Source: Warburgia ugandensis
Taxonomy: Eukaryota; Streptophyta; Magnoliopsida; Canellales; Canellaceae
Assembly (NCBI GenBank): GCA_035236585.1
Contig: CP141126.1
Coordinates: forward strand, 14,521,001-14,585,000
Length of the DNA stretch: 64,000 nucleotides
Direction: 5' to 3'
Shown here: positions 26,236 to 38,936 of the stretch, piece by piece
Numbering within the stretch: position 1 is the first letter of the stretch
Layout of the letters: each line of letters starts with the position of its first letter
Program-made: the position numbers and the translations under genes
Notes under the pieces: model-generated
The model's database searches: none
What the model saw: only the letters and a program-made list of their open reading frames with translations
Told to the model about the DNA's origin: nothing

Positions 26236-28249
26236 TGATAACTACTGCTACCATTCTACTGCCAGTTACAACCTCTCAATCCAATACTTCAACCTCTGCA
26301 ACTTTAAAAATTTCAAACTCTCTCCTTTCCTGGCTCTTTTTCACATCTTCTGCAGACAGTTTCAGACCTCAAATCTATCAAACAAATCCTTGTCCAAATG
26401 GTCAAATGCGAAATCCAACAAACTAACAAGCTTACCAGCCTATACTGTATCCACCCCCAGACGGACTTTGCGGAGTTAAGATTCCGAAGAACTCCGATGA
26501 AGCATTCATTTGTCTGGAATATGATGATTAGAGGCTTTTCCACTAATGGGTTTCCCTAGAAAGCTCTAGAATTCTACTCTCAAATGCTATCTTCCCAAGC
26601 CCCAACAGACCAATTCACATTCCCATTCATCCTCAAGGCATGCTCTGTCATTTCCTCGTTTTTTGAAGCTCGCCTAGGATGTGGACGGATCGTTAAAACT
26701 GGGTTGGCTTCTGATTTATATGATTCAACCACGCTCGTTGAGTTGTTTATGAAAATGGGTGAGGTAGAGGATGCGCGTCGACTGTTGATCATATTCGTAT
26801 GAAAATTGTTGTTACCTGAAACGCAATAATTGTGGGCTTTGCTTATAATGTGTTGGATTCAGAAGGATTGAAGACTTTATGGAAGATGATGGAATTGGGT
26901 GTAGAATTGAACTCGTCAACGGGGATTGCGATCCTTCACGCATTCGCTCGACTCTGTGTCATCAAGGGAAGTTCATACATGAATGGATAGAAAGGAAGGG
27001 CTCGAGATGAATGACTTAGTGGCTAATTCTTTGATTGCAATGTATGGTAAATGCGGAGAGTTGGATTATGCAAGGAAAAGCTTTGATGAATTATCTGAGA
27101 AAACAGAGTTATCTTGGACTGCAATCATCTCAGTGTATGCCCAGCAAGAATGGTAACTGAGGCTTTGGAGCCCTTCCAACATATGCAAATTGCTGGACTT
27201 AAACCAACCGGGATTCCGGTAGCAAGTGTTCTACCAGCATGTGCGGATCTCATGGATCTCAAGAGAGGGATGAATATTCATGGTACAGTAATAAAAGTGG
27301 ATTTGAAGTTGATTCGATTGTGAGCACAGCTTTTGTGTGCTAAATGTGGTTGCATAGATTGGCGGGTCTTTGATGCAATGTCTATGAGAAATGTGGCTTC
27401 TTGGAATGCAATGATAAGTGCTCATGGATTACATGGTTGCGGAGATGATGCGTTGGATCTGTTCTTACAGATGCAGAAGGAAGGGATTAAACCCAAAAAG
27501 ATTACATTTTCTGCTTGTAGTCGTGCTGGGCTGGCGACAGAGGGAGTTAATTGATTTAACTGAACGGGCTACAAGCATGGCATTGTCCCCGAGATGAAGC
27601 ACTATGCATGTGCTGTAATACACGGACGTGTAGAACATCTTCAAGAAGCATACCAGTGCATGAATGGAATGCCTTTAGAGCCTGATGATGTTGTATGGGT
27701 TGCCTGCTTGGGACGCGTAGAATTCATAAGAATGTCAAGCTTAAGGAGATAGCTGCAAATAGACTCCCTGAGCTCAGGCCATAAGCAGTGGGGTAGTATG
27801 TCCCTTTGGCAAACATATATGCAGCTTAAGGTAGAATGAAGTGATACGGAAAAGCTTGGGGAAATCAAGAGGGAGAAGAAGAAGAAGAAGAAAGAAGCTG
27901 GTTGCGGTTCCATTGAGGAATGTGCCACTGTCGATTCCTTTATCGTGGATGATTTCAGGTATCCCGATGAAGGAGATGGGGGAGAATTTGAAGGAAGAAG
28001 AGTGTGCCAGACACAAGCTTCGCATTACATGAGGTGGAAAATGAAAAGAGCTTGGGGATACAGTGAAAGAATAACCCTCGCTTTTTTCGGCTTCCTTATT
28101 AGAATAACTAAGAACTTGAGAATATGTGGTGATTGTCATTCTGATTTTAAGATGGTATCTAGAATATATGAAAGGCAGATTATTGTGAAGGATGCAAATT
28201 GCTTCCATAGGTTTTATGGAGGTCCGTGTTCCCGAAAGGATTGGAGGTA
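26236..28249 (+). pseudogene. PPR-DYW (PLS class) protein, pseudogene
   Basis: PLS-class PPR proteins with DYW domains carry out C-to-U RNA editing in plastids or mitochondria. Recognisable pieces run in order but in different frames: FVWNMMIRGFSTNGFP (about 26508-26556, then an in-frame TAG), QFTFPFILKACS (26610-26647), ALEPFQHMQIAGLKPTG (from 27162), NVASWNAMISAHGLHG (27388-27440), an E-domain remnant with NGMPLEPDDV (about 27664), and a DYW tail with NLRICGDCHSDFKMVSRIYE (28113-28172) then RKDWR and TAG at 28247. Several stops and frame changes separate the pieces. The canonical terminal DYW reads DWR. Intronless layout fits PPR genes. The relic looks old because every segment is diverged, and a functional product is unlikely. 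Confidence 0.85.
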
Positions 28250-28867
28250 GGGTTCACAACTAGAACCGTGCAACCAGTGCAATATCTTTCCAGAGTTCTG
28301 AATGGATACACCCAATAGGTAGTACATGTCAACGTAGAATAGTCATTCCGTCATGCCAACAAATCGGCTGCAAACTTTTGTGGTACATCCATATTTCCTC
28401 CGAAATGGTTAATAGTAAAGCCGTCAATTGAAACTAAAGAAGTCACGTCAAACTACTAACATCATCTCCCACAGAAACTTCTCACCAAAACTCCATAGCA
28501 GAAGGGTAGCAAGTTTCGCCGTAGAAAAGGCACCAATCCGGCACTGAGGTCATTTCCCAACTTACCTCTCGTAAACAAAACTAGGGCAAAAGAGGCATAG
28601 AGTTTATACAAGTATTCGACACGGTTTAACGCCGAATACCCAACATTCGAAGTATCCCTTCCCTGAACCCAAACGCGTGCGATAAAAACGCATCATATAA
28701 TCGAAGTAGCATCAACTAACAATGAACAAAATTTAGGTGCCAATACATTCAAAACCAAGATACTAACATGTTTCGCAATAAATTAAGGCAGCTCAGTCAA
28801 TATTTTTAAGGAACATCTAACGAGAAAACAGACGGTATAATTACTCTAGAAACTAAAGGAGAGGTGT
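28250..28867. other. Spacer between the PPR relic and RPS25
   Basis: Convergent spacer of about 620 bases. Its right part should hold the RPS25 3' UTR. No gene, SINE or clear repeat is seen. Confidence 0.5.
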
Positions 28868-31825
28868 CTAGGTATTGGTGGCTCTGGTGTAAATCTGCTG
28901 GCTGGAGTGAGCAGAAACCATCCTAATAGAACCTCTGGCCATTAAATCTTTGATTGCCCTCCTGGCGAGTGATCCGTTAATCTGGAGACGGTAAGACAAG
29001 CAGCATTATATTAATCAACCATCAGTGCAGAAACAATGTATTCTTTAATAGGAGCAACATTAAGGCATGTTTTGAAACTGATTGTTGCTTGAAATAAACT
29101 AGCAAGTTTGAGACACAATTATGATTGACAATACATATCTAGAATGCGGGGATGGATGTTCAAATAAATGAATGAATCCTTCAATAAAACGTAGCAATAC
29201 TTCAAGGCGCCTCCACCAAACTGGGGTCTCAATAACAAGGGCATGACTTAAACAAATATAATGTATATAAATAAGAAAAGCATTCACGGATGAAGTACTA
29301 CTTACTCATGACTTAGCACATGCTACTGGATAACTTGTTGCTCGTTATACCAAGCAAAAGAAAGAAACAGATGTGGTTTTTATACGGAGTGACTGATTGC
29401 CAACAAACTATTTTGTACTGCATAGCTAAACTCACAAAGAAACGGAAAGCCAGAAACAGTTAAAGAGAAGGCTTAAGAGAACTAGTACGAATGATTATGA
29501 TGTTTAATGTCACTAGCATCAAACTGGGGCATACACATAGCACCCGGACACAGGTTATCGCAGAGAGGTTTCACGCTTTCAGCCCAGTTAGCCAAGGAGA
29601 AGTTTCAGAAGAAGCAATCAGGATGTTTTATAAGATGGATAACTTGCATGCATATAAATACTTGCAAGTGCTGCCTCCTCACAGTCTCAACTGTAAAGCA
29701 TACAGATTACAACATTAAGGGTTGGCTTGGATTTCAATTAACTACAACTCTAGAAACATACATGATATATCGCAACTCAACTGATATGTCGCATACATGC
29801 ACACGAGCTGATACAAACAAAGAATTTCCTTTTCTGGTTACTCTCAATCTATAAAATACCACAAAATAAGTAGTGATAGTTTTTCCTGCTTGCCTACCCA
29901 TAAAAGATAGAATGACATTGCCACCATCTTTTTAAGGGCAACATTTGCCTCTTAAATAGCTACTCAATATAAGATTCCATTGCAAGAGGCCAACTTCCCA
30001 AAATTGTCTTCAAGGAACAGCCATGCTTACAAAGAAATCATATCATCGCATGATTATAAAACCAAATAGATCTAAAAAGTCTGAGATGGAATCCAATTTC
30101 AGAACGAACCCATAAATAACAACCTTTTCTTATAAAATATAAGAATGCAACTCCATACATAAACTACCTCGTAGCAATGAATCTTATATTAGTAAGACAA
30201 TTAACTGCAGCTCAAAAGCACTCAAGAGACATAGTCCTAAAGGTTGAAACTGAGAACTTACTATCTTGCACTGTCAATAGCCATCCTACTCAACGAAAGA
30301 ATTCAAACTCAAAGCTAACTTATCATTGACCTTTTTTATGTAAGAAACTAAAAATCCACAATAAACAAATCTACGATGCAAATAATGCTATTCTAATAAT
30401 ATGTTATAGTACGCTTGTGTAAGAATGCTCAAATATTCATTTAAAATAGCCTAATACTGGAGGTAAAATATCTGAGAAACTACAATAATCCACACCTGGC
30501 AACCATCTTAAATTCACCTCTACCACTACAACATTGTAACAGTATCAAAAAGAAAGCAAACAGCTTCTAGTAAGTCTGCCTGCAGGCCCTAGAAAATTAA
30601 ATTGCTATGTAGCACTGGATCACGTGAGGCACTGGACTGCCAAGCAGTGTACTAGACAACTCATCACAACCATGCAGAACAAGGCCCAAATCTATGGCCA
30701 GCATCCATCTTCACAACGTTTTCAGCATACAACTTAGCGAGAGTAAAAATTACAAAGAAGAATGTAGTGGACAAAGGATTTGGAAATCCCACCCACCCTT
30801 GTCCAGGCAATACTGCTCAGAATGACTAACAAAAGCTACATTCGCATGTGAAAACATCTTCATCTTCATTAGAAAATGATTGTCATGACATGTGAGAGGG
30901 AATCAATTTCAATCCAGAAATGAACAATGAAATACCATGAGTCCTTTTTCCACTTAGTATAAATCGTAAGAAAAGCATCCTTTCCTAAATTAAAGGAGTA
31001 ACCCCCAGTCATGATATAATACAGAAGGGTCTATATGCCACTAGAAACATTCTAATGAAAGAAAACCAGGGCTGAACAGGTTTCAGAGCAAAATTCATTA
31101 AAAAAGGAGGTCAATTTCACGTGCTTTTGACCGTAGAAGAGATAAAGCACAAGACCTCACTAAAAAGGATATTCATCTCTCATAGGTTCTGTGATCTGAT
31201 CAAATGTTTAGAACAAGAAAAAAAGAGAAATTTCTAAAACAAACCAAACGACTATGGAAAATAAGGAGAGAAATGGAGAGAATAGATACCCTCAATCTGT
31301 CGGACAAGATAGAAGGAGTGATAAGCTTGTACTTGGGAGCTTCGGAAAGAAGCTTGTCATAACTGGCCTGATCGAACAGAACCATGTTGTTCACCTTCTC
31401 CTTTTGCTTTCCTTTGCTCCATTTCTGTAAATCAAAACCTCACAAAATCAGAAAACAAAAGAAGATCATCCCACTCACAACATCCATAGAAACCCTAATT
31501 CATAACCAAAGCAAGCATCTAAATGACTTCAATCCGGAAAGTTAATTCCTAAACCCACACTTTGAATCCAAAGCCCTTAGAGATCTAAAAGGAACAGTGT
31601 AAACCGTTTCCGTAACATATACCTTTTTCTTTTGTTTTCCTCCGCCAGATTTAGCGGGCTTAGAAGATGGAGGTGGAGCCTTATCCTTCTTGGGCGCCTA
31701 AAACAAAAAACAGAAACAGCAAAACCGCCATTAGAGTTAGCGAAGAAGAGAAAATGGAAGATCAAGTGAAAGAGAGAACAGATTGACATTAAAACGAAGG
31801 ACACAAATAGATATTCCCTTACCAT
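28868..31825 (-). CDS. RPS25: 40S ribosomal protein eS25
   Basis: A small-subunit ribosomal protein. Exons on the minus strand: 31823-31825 (the ATG alone), 31623-31697, 31290-31424, 28868-28981. The total is 327 bases, 108 aa, matching the usual plant length. The N-terminus [18 protein letters not shown] is followed by a lysine-rich stretch ([18 protein letters not shown]). The winged-helix core contains [20 protein letters not shown] and [20 protein letters not shown], and the end reads YTRATNT. The first intron falls directly after the start codon, a layout common in plant ribosomal-protein genes. Intron 3 (28982-31289, 2.3 kb) is AT-rich with no recognised element. No break is seen. Confidence 0.97.
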
Positions 31826-31996
31826 TTCACTGAGAGTGAGGTGAGTTCTAGGGTTTCAGAGCCGACGGGAAACCTCTCGCGGAAATAGACCTGGAGCGGG
31901 TTTTGAGCAGAGAATGGGCTTTTATTGATAAAGGGTACATATGTAAATTCAGTAGAATAGGGTTTTCTAAGAGCAGGTTGGGGCTTTCCCACGTGA
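31826..31996 (-). promoter_or_regulatory. RPS25 5' UTR and promoter with telo-boxes
   Basis: On the gene strand, telo-box AAACCCTA occurs at 31849-31856 and again at 31958-31965. A site II-like AGCCCA lies at 31915-31920 and a CACGTG G-box at 31990-31995. Telo-box plus site II is the known signature of plant ribosomal-protein promoters. No firm TATA box is seen. Confidence 0.7.
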
Positions 31997-33507
31997 TCAG
32001 AGTTTCGCCCTCGCCTAACGTTCCACGTAAAAAGTGAGGAAGCGACAAATCCAAGTGCGCACTTCGATTCTCGCTAGGGCAAGTGCGCGCTATGCAGCCA
32101 AGTCATCGTTTTTCTAGACATCGGTCACATCTCTCTTACTGAACTTGAGATGAGATGAAGTGTTATTTACTAGTCTCGTTGTTAGCGGTGTTTGAGATGA
32201 GTTGAGATGAAATCATCTCATCTTAACTCACCATCAAATTAAATTTTCAGTTATGTCATGTTAAACTTAGGTTATCTTAATTCAGCTCAAGTCTGATCTC
32301 ATCTTCATCCAACCGTAAACAAGCTATATAAAGCTCCAGCATATGCAGCATCCACAAAATGGATGGACTAAAAAAGATCTATAGTAGACAACTTTATATT
32401 ATATCTTTACAAGAGGCTATTTTTAATGCTTGAACCCATAACCTTCAGATCATACGCCAACAACTTTACCATTGCGCCAAAAGATTCCGTAACCTCTAGA
32501 TCACGACAAGAAGTTGTATTTTCAGCCATTGATATGTTTATTTTGGATAATTGCTCCTTTTGCATGGATTGGCTCCGTTTAGAATTGTTAGGCTGGAGAG
32601 GTTCCCAATCTTAATTGCTTTAAGCACTTGAATTACTTGACACCACAGGCTTTGAGTGCTAGAGATGTCCATTAACTCAGGTGGAATAAACTCGATGAAA
32701 GAGAGGCTTCGGACTCAAGATAAAGTTAAGTTTCATTATCTTTTCCCTTGACCCAGTTAATTAGTCGACAGGCAACTGCGGTAATAAGACTGTAATTGTA
32801 ATCGCCCAAATAAGAACATCCATGGCCACAATGATAAACCATTAATACCTTTAGGCCTAGGGCTTGCCACTTTTGAGTAACTTTCTCAGGCACTTTCAGC
32901 AATACACCGGCGCATCAAACTTGTTGATGAATTTTATGTTGCTTCTTATTCTTTACTCTCTTGAGGGGTTTCTTAAACTTAATCTTTTATTTCATTCTTT
33001 TTAAACTATAAATAGAGACTTTAGTCAAGCAACCTAGGACTGCAAGTCAAGGATCTGGCTCGAGGTTGCTTGGGTGCAGAGGAAGCACAAAAGATGTCTA
33101 ATATACATGCTTTGTAGCTGCCTCTTCGCCTAGAATCCAACATTTTCAAGAACTTCATCGTCCGGGCTGAAAATTTATAACCCCATTGCAATTTGAGCCG
33201 TCCATTATATATATTAGTGTGGGCCCGTTATCGGGTTCATGCTATCCAAAACGAGATCGAGAAACGAACGGCAAGGATTCCCCAAAGGCTACGGCCCACT
33301 TACCTCATGCCCCCGGAGTAAACTTATACATTTTGGTCGGGCGACCACCAGATAGAAACTCGTTGAATTAAAATCAAACGTCCGAGGAGGGACTGACAGA
33401 ATCTGGAGAAGCGTCGTCATTGTTCCTAGGCCCGTCCTCAGGGTGGGTTATTTCTTCTCTTCTAGAACGCGCAAAACCAGATTTCTGAAACTCTAGATCA
33501 TACAGTC
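31997..33507. other. Divergent spacer, RPS25 / IF1-like gene
   Basis: Head-to-head spacer of about 1.5 kb. It contains an imperfect palindrome built from GAGATGA/TCATCTC (32193-32230), a likely MITE remnant, and SINE copy 5. Otherwise there is no gene. The last 150 bases before 33508 should hold the promoter and 5' UTR of the plus-strand gene. Confidence 0.5.
32331..32488 (-). mobile_element. Au-type SINE copy 5, old and diverged
   Basis: A reverse copy recognisable by AAGCTCCAGCATATGCAG, the TTACAAGAGGCTATTTTTAA core, TGCTTGAACCC (B box) and ACCATTGCGCCAA (A box). It is the most diverged copy with both tRNA promoter boxes left. Confidence 0.75.
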
Positions 33508-36069
33508 ATGGCGGCGAGGTATATGTTGCGGAGGTTGTCGAGCGGCGGAAGGATTCTTAGCGAGGAGGAAAAAGCGGCAGAAAATGTTTACATCAAGGTG
33601 CCTTTTCCTCGCTCAATTCTCCTCCCTTTTATTGCTACATTTCTGGTTTTATTTAATGTTTAATAAAGGAGAGATGTTAATGTATATACTCATGGATGCT
33701 TACTGTTTCTCTGTTTGTACACGTTATTGGATTATGTATTTTGGGGTTTAGGGCTTTGCTCTTGCTTCAAATGTTCTTGTATTTTCGTGTCTTTACGTAT
33801 GTTTTTGCCATCTGTTTGTACGCTCAATTTTAGTCGTGGGATTGAAATTTATTTATATTTGGATTTTATTGGCCTTTTTTTTTTATGGAATCTGACGTTT
33901 GGTGATAAGGTTTTAAAGACGTCTCTGCTGGCATGATTTCTGCTTTCTCTGGTGATCTAGGATTTGAGCTCTCGATAGTTTGAATTTTCTTCGTTAAGTA
34001 TAGTTTGCTAACTTGTGAACATTCGAGTATTATCCTTCTCCTCATGCAATCTGATGTTTGCCAGGCGAATTGCTAGGATGCTGGATTTTTGCGGCTTTGG
34101 TTTTGGTTGTTGTCGAGGATTTTCTTTGCAGAACCTGTGAAATTGTTATTTTAATAACAAACGCTTGTTATAGACCTTTTGTTACTGCTGGATATTTATC
34201 AATCAATTATGAGGCCATGAATTGCGAGTAATCAAGTTTATCATAGAATGTGGTGATATTGTTCCTCTATACTGCAATGTTACTTGAAAAATGAAATTAA
34301 TGCCTGTTCCTATTTCTGCATCATTTATTTAGCAGTACTAAATTGGAAATTGTACCCCTGGGAAGTATGAAATATGTTAATAAAGACTCTTAATATGCTT
34401 TACATTGCTAATACAATGACTTCTAGCAAAGGCATATTCAAGAAATCTTTTGAAGTGGCAGACTGCAGGATTTCAACAACAAAATAAAGCACAATGTTGT
34501 TCTACATCGAAGGGGAGCCTTGGCGCAATGGTAAAAGTTGTCGTCATATGACCTTGCGGTCACGGGTTCAAGGCGTGAAAATAGCCTCTTGTAAAAATAC
34601 AAGGTAAGGCTGCATCCCATAGGACCTTGTGGTTCGCCCCTTCCCCGGACCCTGCATAGGCGGGAGCTTCGTGCACCGGGGCTACCCTTTTTGTTGCTCT
34701 ACATCATTTATTAGTATGCTTATGTGATATGTCATTATATTAAGAGCATTCTAAGTAACATGGTTGACCAAAGGGTGTTCTGCATCTGTGTGCCTTGGTA
34801 GTTCTGCATTTATGTTAGGTTTCCAGTTAGAGGGACTTCCAAATATATTACACTTTTTATACTGAATGGTTTCCTTTGTTGTGCTGCAGAAAATTGAGCA
34901 GGAGAAACTGGAGAAGCTTGCGCGCAAGGTGTGATCATATCATTTCCTTCGTATGCCATGTAAATGTTCAAGTGGCATGCTCTTTGAGAAGGGAAAAACG
35001 TGGTTGATGCCTTTGTTCACTTGTAGTAACTAAAAAACACCAAAGTCAGAGCACTGCCTTCCTGCATAGTAGCAAAGACTCTTGCTTGTAACATCGTTAT
35101 GTCAAAGTTCATGGCTACCCTGCAGTCGTGTCTATTATGGAATACACACAAATTAGTATTTCCCTTTCCTAAAGTTAGAACATGCCCTTGTATGAAGTAG
35201 GAAAAGGATCTACTGATGATTAGAAACTCAGATTTCGAGCTTTTGAATGAATGAGGGGGCAAAATCCTTTCTTGCACGAGCATTTGGTAAGGTGAAAATC
35301 TAGTTGTCTCAGCCAAGCTAATTGTCAACTTGGAAAGTTTTTACACCGTGCCATAGATGATGTCTCAGCCAGGTTAATTGTCGACTTGGAAAGTTTTTAC
35401 ACAGTGCAACAGATGACATGTTGGTAGCCGCTTTACATTTCCTGCATGTGTCAGTGTGGTTCATCTAAGCATGTCATACATAAGTGGCTGCGAGCGGGTT
35501 TTGGTGTCTGCATAGATTCTGTTAAATTATTTTGCATTTGGAAATGTTAATTGGATGAAATTTAGCAATTCCATCCCATTCATGAAATTGCTGTGTGGGC
35601 ATGTGCGAAATTGTTCTGGAAAGGTGTTGCATCCATACAGGACCCCAAATAAGAGTCTGAATAGTTTAGCCAACCCTTGAGGTTCTTAGCCATTGTGAAT
35701 GCTAAATAATTTTTGATAAATTTCATTCGTTTTTTTTATCTCTTTCAATTCAATGGACTGGTCTACTGAGCTTCTTAAGCTTAAAAATGTAAGTCGATAA
35801 AGAACTCAATTAGTTTGTTGCGAATTTTCCTAATATAAAGTTAGTCATGACACGATTATATTTTCCAGGGCCCAGGAGGAGAACAATCAACAGCTGCAGG
35901 GACAACAAAAGCTGAAGCCAAACCAAGTGGTTCAGAGACTTCGACAGCAGGTGTCTCAACCAACAAGGGGCGCAACTATGCAGTTGTCGCTGGTGTGGCT
36001 GCTGGTTTAGCTGCTTTGGGCTGGTATCTCAAGTCGAGCTCCAAGAAAACAGAAGAAATCCAGGACTGA
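33508..36069 (+). CDS. IF1-like small mitochondrial protein with C-terminal membrane anchor
   Basis: Exons 33508-33597, 34890-34928 and 35869-36069 encode 109 aa. The N-terminus MAARYMLRRLSSGG is a short basic presequence of mitochondrial type. An IF1-like segment follows (RILSEEEKAAENVYIK, then KIEQEKLEKLARK), giving the alpha-helical inhibitor motif. A flexible Gly/Ser/Thr-rich linker leads to a predicted transmembrane helix (YAVVAGVAAGLAALGWYL, about residues 80-97) and a basic tail. It resembles Arabidopsis At2g27730, which I recall being reported with respiratory complex I preparations; that link is from memory. The phase-0 intron after VYIK matches the paralogue at 45787-50198. The role is inferred: an inner-membrane-bound IF1 relative. 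Intron 1 holds SINE copy 6, intron 2 a 56-base tandem duplication. No break is seen. Confidence 0.88.
34509..34692 (+). mobile_element. Au-type SINE copy 6, full length
   Basis: Close to what appears to be the family consensus: GGGGAGCCTTGGCGCAATGG head, GGGTTCAAGGCGTG B box and GGGGCTACCCTTTTT tail. GTTGTTCTACATC (34496-34508) and GTTGCTCTACATC (34693-34705) form a 13-base target-site duplication with one change. It lies in intron 1 of the IF1-like gene. Confidence 0.95.
35306..35417. repeat. 56-base tandem duplication
   Basis: Two adjacent copies share GTCTCAGCCA...GCTAATTGTC...ACTTGGAAAGTTTTTACAC with about eight changes. It lies in intron 2 (34929-35868) of the IF1-like gene. Confidence 0.85.
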
Positions 36070-36938
36070 TTCTTCCCTGGGAATAGGTCAAGTCTGCTCA
36101 TAAATTTCAGGTTCGGAAGCATCTTGAGAAGCAAACAGAGAGCTTCACTTTAATACATCTTTGTTCATATGCGTCTTTCCCTGCTTCTCGTTTGTTTCTG
36201 ACTTGAAGGCCTGCTCTGTTGGGTTTGTTCATGCAGAAACTTCATTCCATTATATCATAACGACATCCGTTGCATTTGCTATGTCCCAACCATTTACTGC
36301 TGCTTTCTGACGTAGTCTTTGGCAATAGGATGTATCTAAACTCACTCGTGACCTACGACCTGCTGCGATGGTGAACCTAAGTCTTGTTTTGTTTGATTCT
36401 GAATAACGCAAGAAGCTTGTTTCCTCGCCCAAACCTTCTGGACATGGGCAAAACTAGTTGGGAAAGCTTCTGAACAACATAAACCTCAGAGAGCAGATGG
36501 CCAAATTATATTTAAGACACGCTCAACCCTCTCTGAACGGTTCTGTATAAGATCTTACATATTCTCTTGCAAAAGCATCCTAATTGAGGATTTCTCAACA
36601 GTTGGATGTCTAGGGGATTTCACCGTCATCAGTTTCACCATCTTCCTTTTTTTTTTGGTAATATACGATCTACCTTTATTTCCTAATTATCCACCTTAGG
36701 TACCATTTTGATTTAGCCTGCATAGTTTTACCGCCGTAGCCCTTCTAGTAGAGAAACTTATGGCTAACTTCTCCTTGCTCCCCCTAGTTGAACGCGCGCA
36801 GGCCTCTATCCGGTCTTGAAAGGGAAAGATGTTGGGTCTTATGTTTGCTTTGAGTCGCATTCGTTCGGTTTATGAGCTTCCAGAACGAAGTTAGTTGTAC
36901 CCTGGGATTTGCAGATTAAATTTCACATCCCGCTCTGC

Positions 36939-36984
<46 letters not shown>

Positions 36985-37935
36985 GTGAAGGATTATGGAA
37001 ACCATAAAAGCGTAGTGTGAGATTAACAGGAAAAATCATATCAGAAGAATATTTTTTCTTGTTGAATGGTTAGTGGAGTGGAACCACAAGGTTGTGAGAT
37101 GAGGCCCTTAACAAACTTGGCTAAGTGTGCTCGAACCCTGAGAAAAAGGTTTTTGACCTTTTAGCCGATAACTCATAACTCGCACACCCACCAGGCCTTG
37201 ATACATACACCTCTTTTATGCTTACTACACCTCTTTGATGCTTCCCCTTGGGACATATCTCCACAACATACGCCTGTGCCAAACATATCTCGTACCCTGT
37301 ATCCTCTAAAGGGATATTATGCGTGTATTGATACGAAGATGCAAAAAAAATGAAAAGCTACGCAAGAAAAAATTATACAATTTTACGTGGTTCTGTCTAA
37401 ATTGAGGACATTTACAGGCTTATACCAGTTTTACTATCTCCGTGACTTAAAAATAGTTGTCGCTAAGGTATAAAATATTTTCACCCCTACAAAACCTAGA
37501 ATCTTATATGTATATATAAAGGCACAATTGACCCCATTTATGAAATAGAAAAAAACCCCTACGTCGCAACAAGCTGACCTTTTAGCTCGACCAGTGCCAA
37601 GAGCTCCTACCGTGTAAACCCATGGTTTATAGCACAACATACTTTTATATAGGTACAACATGATCAAGCCTATTAGGCTCCACACTGATCTGCAAGTAAC
37701 TTACATTCTCTAAAGAAATACGATATAGTACCTCAAACCAGTGACCTACCTATAGAGAGGCATCTCAGGATAACTATTAGATGATATTAGCTTATGTGCA
37801 AAACAAAGGCCCTTTTCTTAACTATTAATCACATTTTGTAGCAATCAAGCCTGTCGATAAGCGCAGTAAGGCAAAAGGGTTGCATTCATCATATATATGT
37901 TTGTCTTTTTAATAATAATTTCTTGAAAAAAATAG
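36070..37935. other. Intergenic region downstream of the IF1-like gene
   Basis: Contains the 3' UTR and then noncoding DNA with an AT/AG microsatellite at 36939-36984. Around 37330-37680 a stretch with ATTTTACGTGGTTCTG resembles the edge motif of many plant LTR-element fossils. Too little is seen to name an element. Confidence 0.45.
36939..36984. repeat. Compound (AT)10(AG)13 microsatellite
   Basis: A perfect AT run passes directly into a perfect AG run. Intergenic. Confidence 0.95.
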
Positions 37936-38936
37936 AGTTTAATACCCAAAACTATTAGTTTGTTACAATTTAGTCCTTGAACCATTTTTTAGATCATTCT
38001 ATCAACTATTCAATAATTTTGTACTTAATAATGTTCATCGATGGACGTTCGAGGGAAGACAGACGTCAGATGTGACCCCTCCTATATATTATAATATTTT
38101 AAAATATGTTTGTACAAGATTTGACTAGCCATTAAAGTGAAAAAAAAAAAAAGCTTTTAGAACAAAGTGTTGTTTGTGAATAATTTTATATATCCTCTGA
38201 GAATATGACAGAAGCTTTTCGTAAGCAAGATTTAAAACCCCATCAATGCACTTTTTTTGGAGTTTTAAAATCAATTTTAGATCTAAAATTTTGAAACTTG
38301 ACCAATGAATTCTTAAAGCCTGCATGATTTCTAGTAATATATATATAATATTGTTGAAAACGATTACTACAATTGCTAACGAGATTTAAAACCTTTATAT
38401 AACATCTTTTTTTTTTTAGTTTTGAAAATTAGCTTTTATATCTAGAATTCACAGGCCCCGATTTATAAACCTAAGGAATACTTATAAGGCTTTGCTAGAA
38501 AATATTTGCCAAATTTCATGACCAACCTTGAAAACCTAGGTTTTATTAATAACTTAATTTTATATTTAAGTTTTAATTGTTTTGATATATAAAATCTTTT
38601 AATTTGAGAAAGATTTTATGAAAATGTTTAAAAATATTTATGATAAAATAATTACAAAAATTCATCTCGATTCGTTTTTTGAGGAACGTCCCGAGCTACC
38701 TACAAAACAACAATTTAGTCCTTAAACAATTGCTTCTTTTTTCACTCTAGTAATGAAAAAGTTTAAATTTGGTTAAAAAATTATTCTAAAATATTATAAT
38801 ATATGTGGGGACCCATTAGTGTTAGCACCTGACGATGAACTAAATGACTTTGGTGCAAAATTATTAATAATTGAGAGACTAAATTGAAAAAAAGTTTAGG
38901 AACTAAAGTGTAAGAAACTGATAATTAGGGTAATCA
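37936..38936. mobile_element. Non-autonomous foldback element, long inverted termini
   Basis: The first 160-170 bases (ACAATTTAGTCCTTGAACC, CAATAATTTTGTAC, GTTCATCGATGGA, CTATATATTATAATATTTTA) are mirrored by the complement of the last 180 bases (CACTTTAGTTCCTAAACTT, AATAATTTTGCACC, GTTCATCGTCAGG, CATATATTATAATATTTTAG). The interior (38220-38460) also holds two diverged direct repeats of about 75 bases, period about 165. No reading frame is seen. This matches a decayed MULE-like or foldback element. Ends are approximate and no target duplication was settled. Confidence 0.65.

Noticed and set aside
34509-34692. tRNA-gene-like A and B boxes
   Set aside because: The boxes belong to the tRNA-derived head of a SINE. 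There is no full cloverleaf and the sequence is repeated with SINE tails across the window.
37330-37680. Copia-type LTR edge (ACGTGGTTCTG motif)
   Set aside because: A single short motif without a partner or duplication is not enough to call an element.
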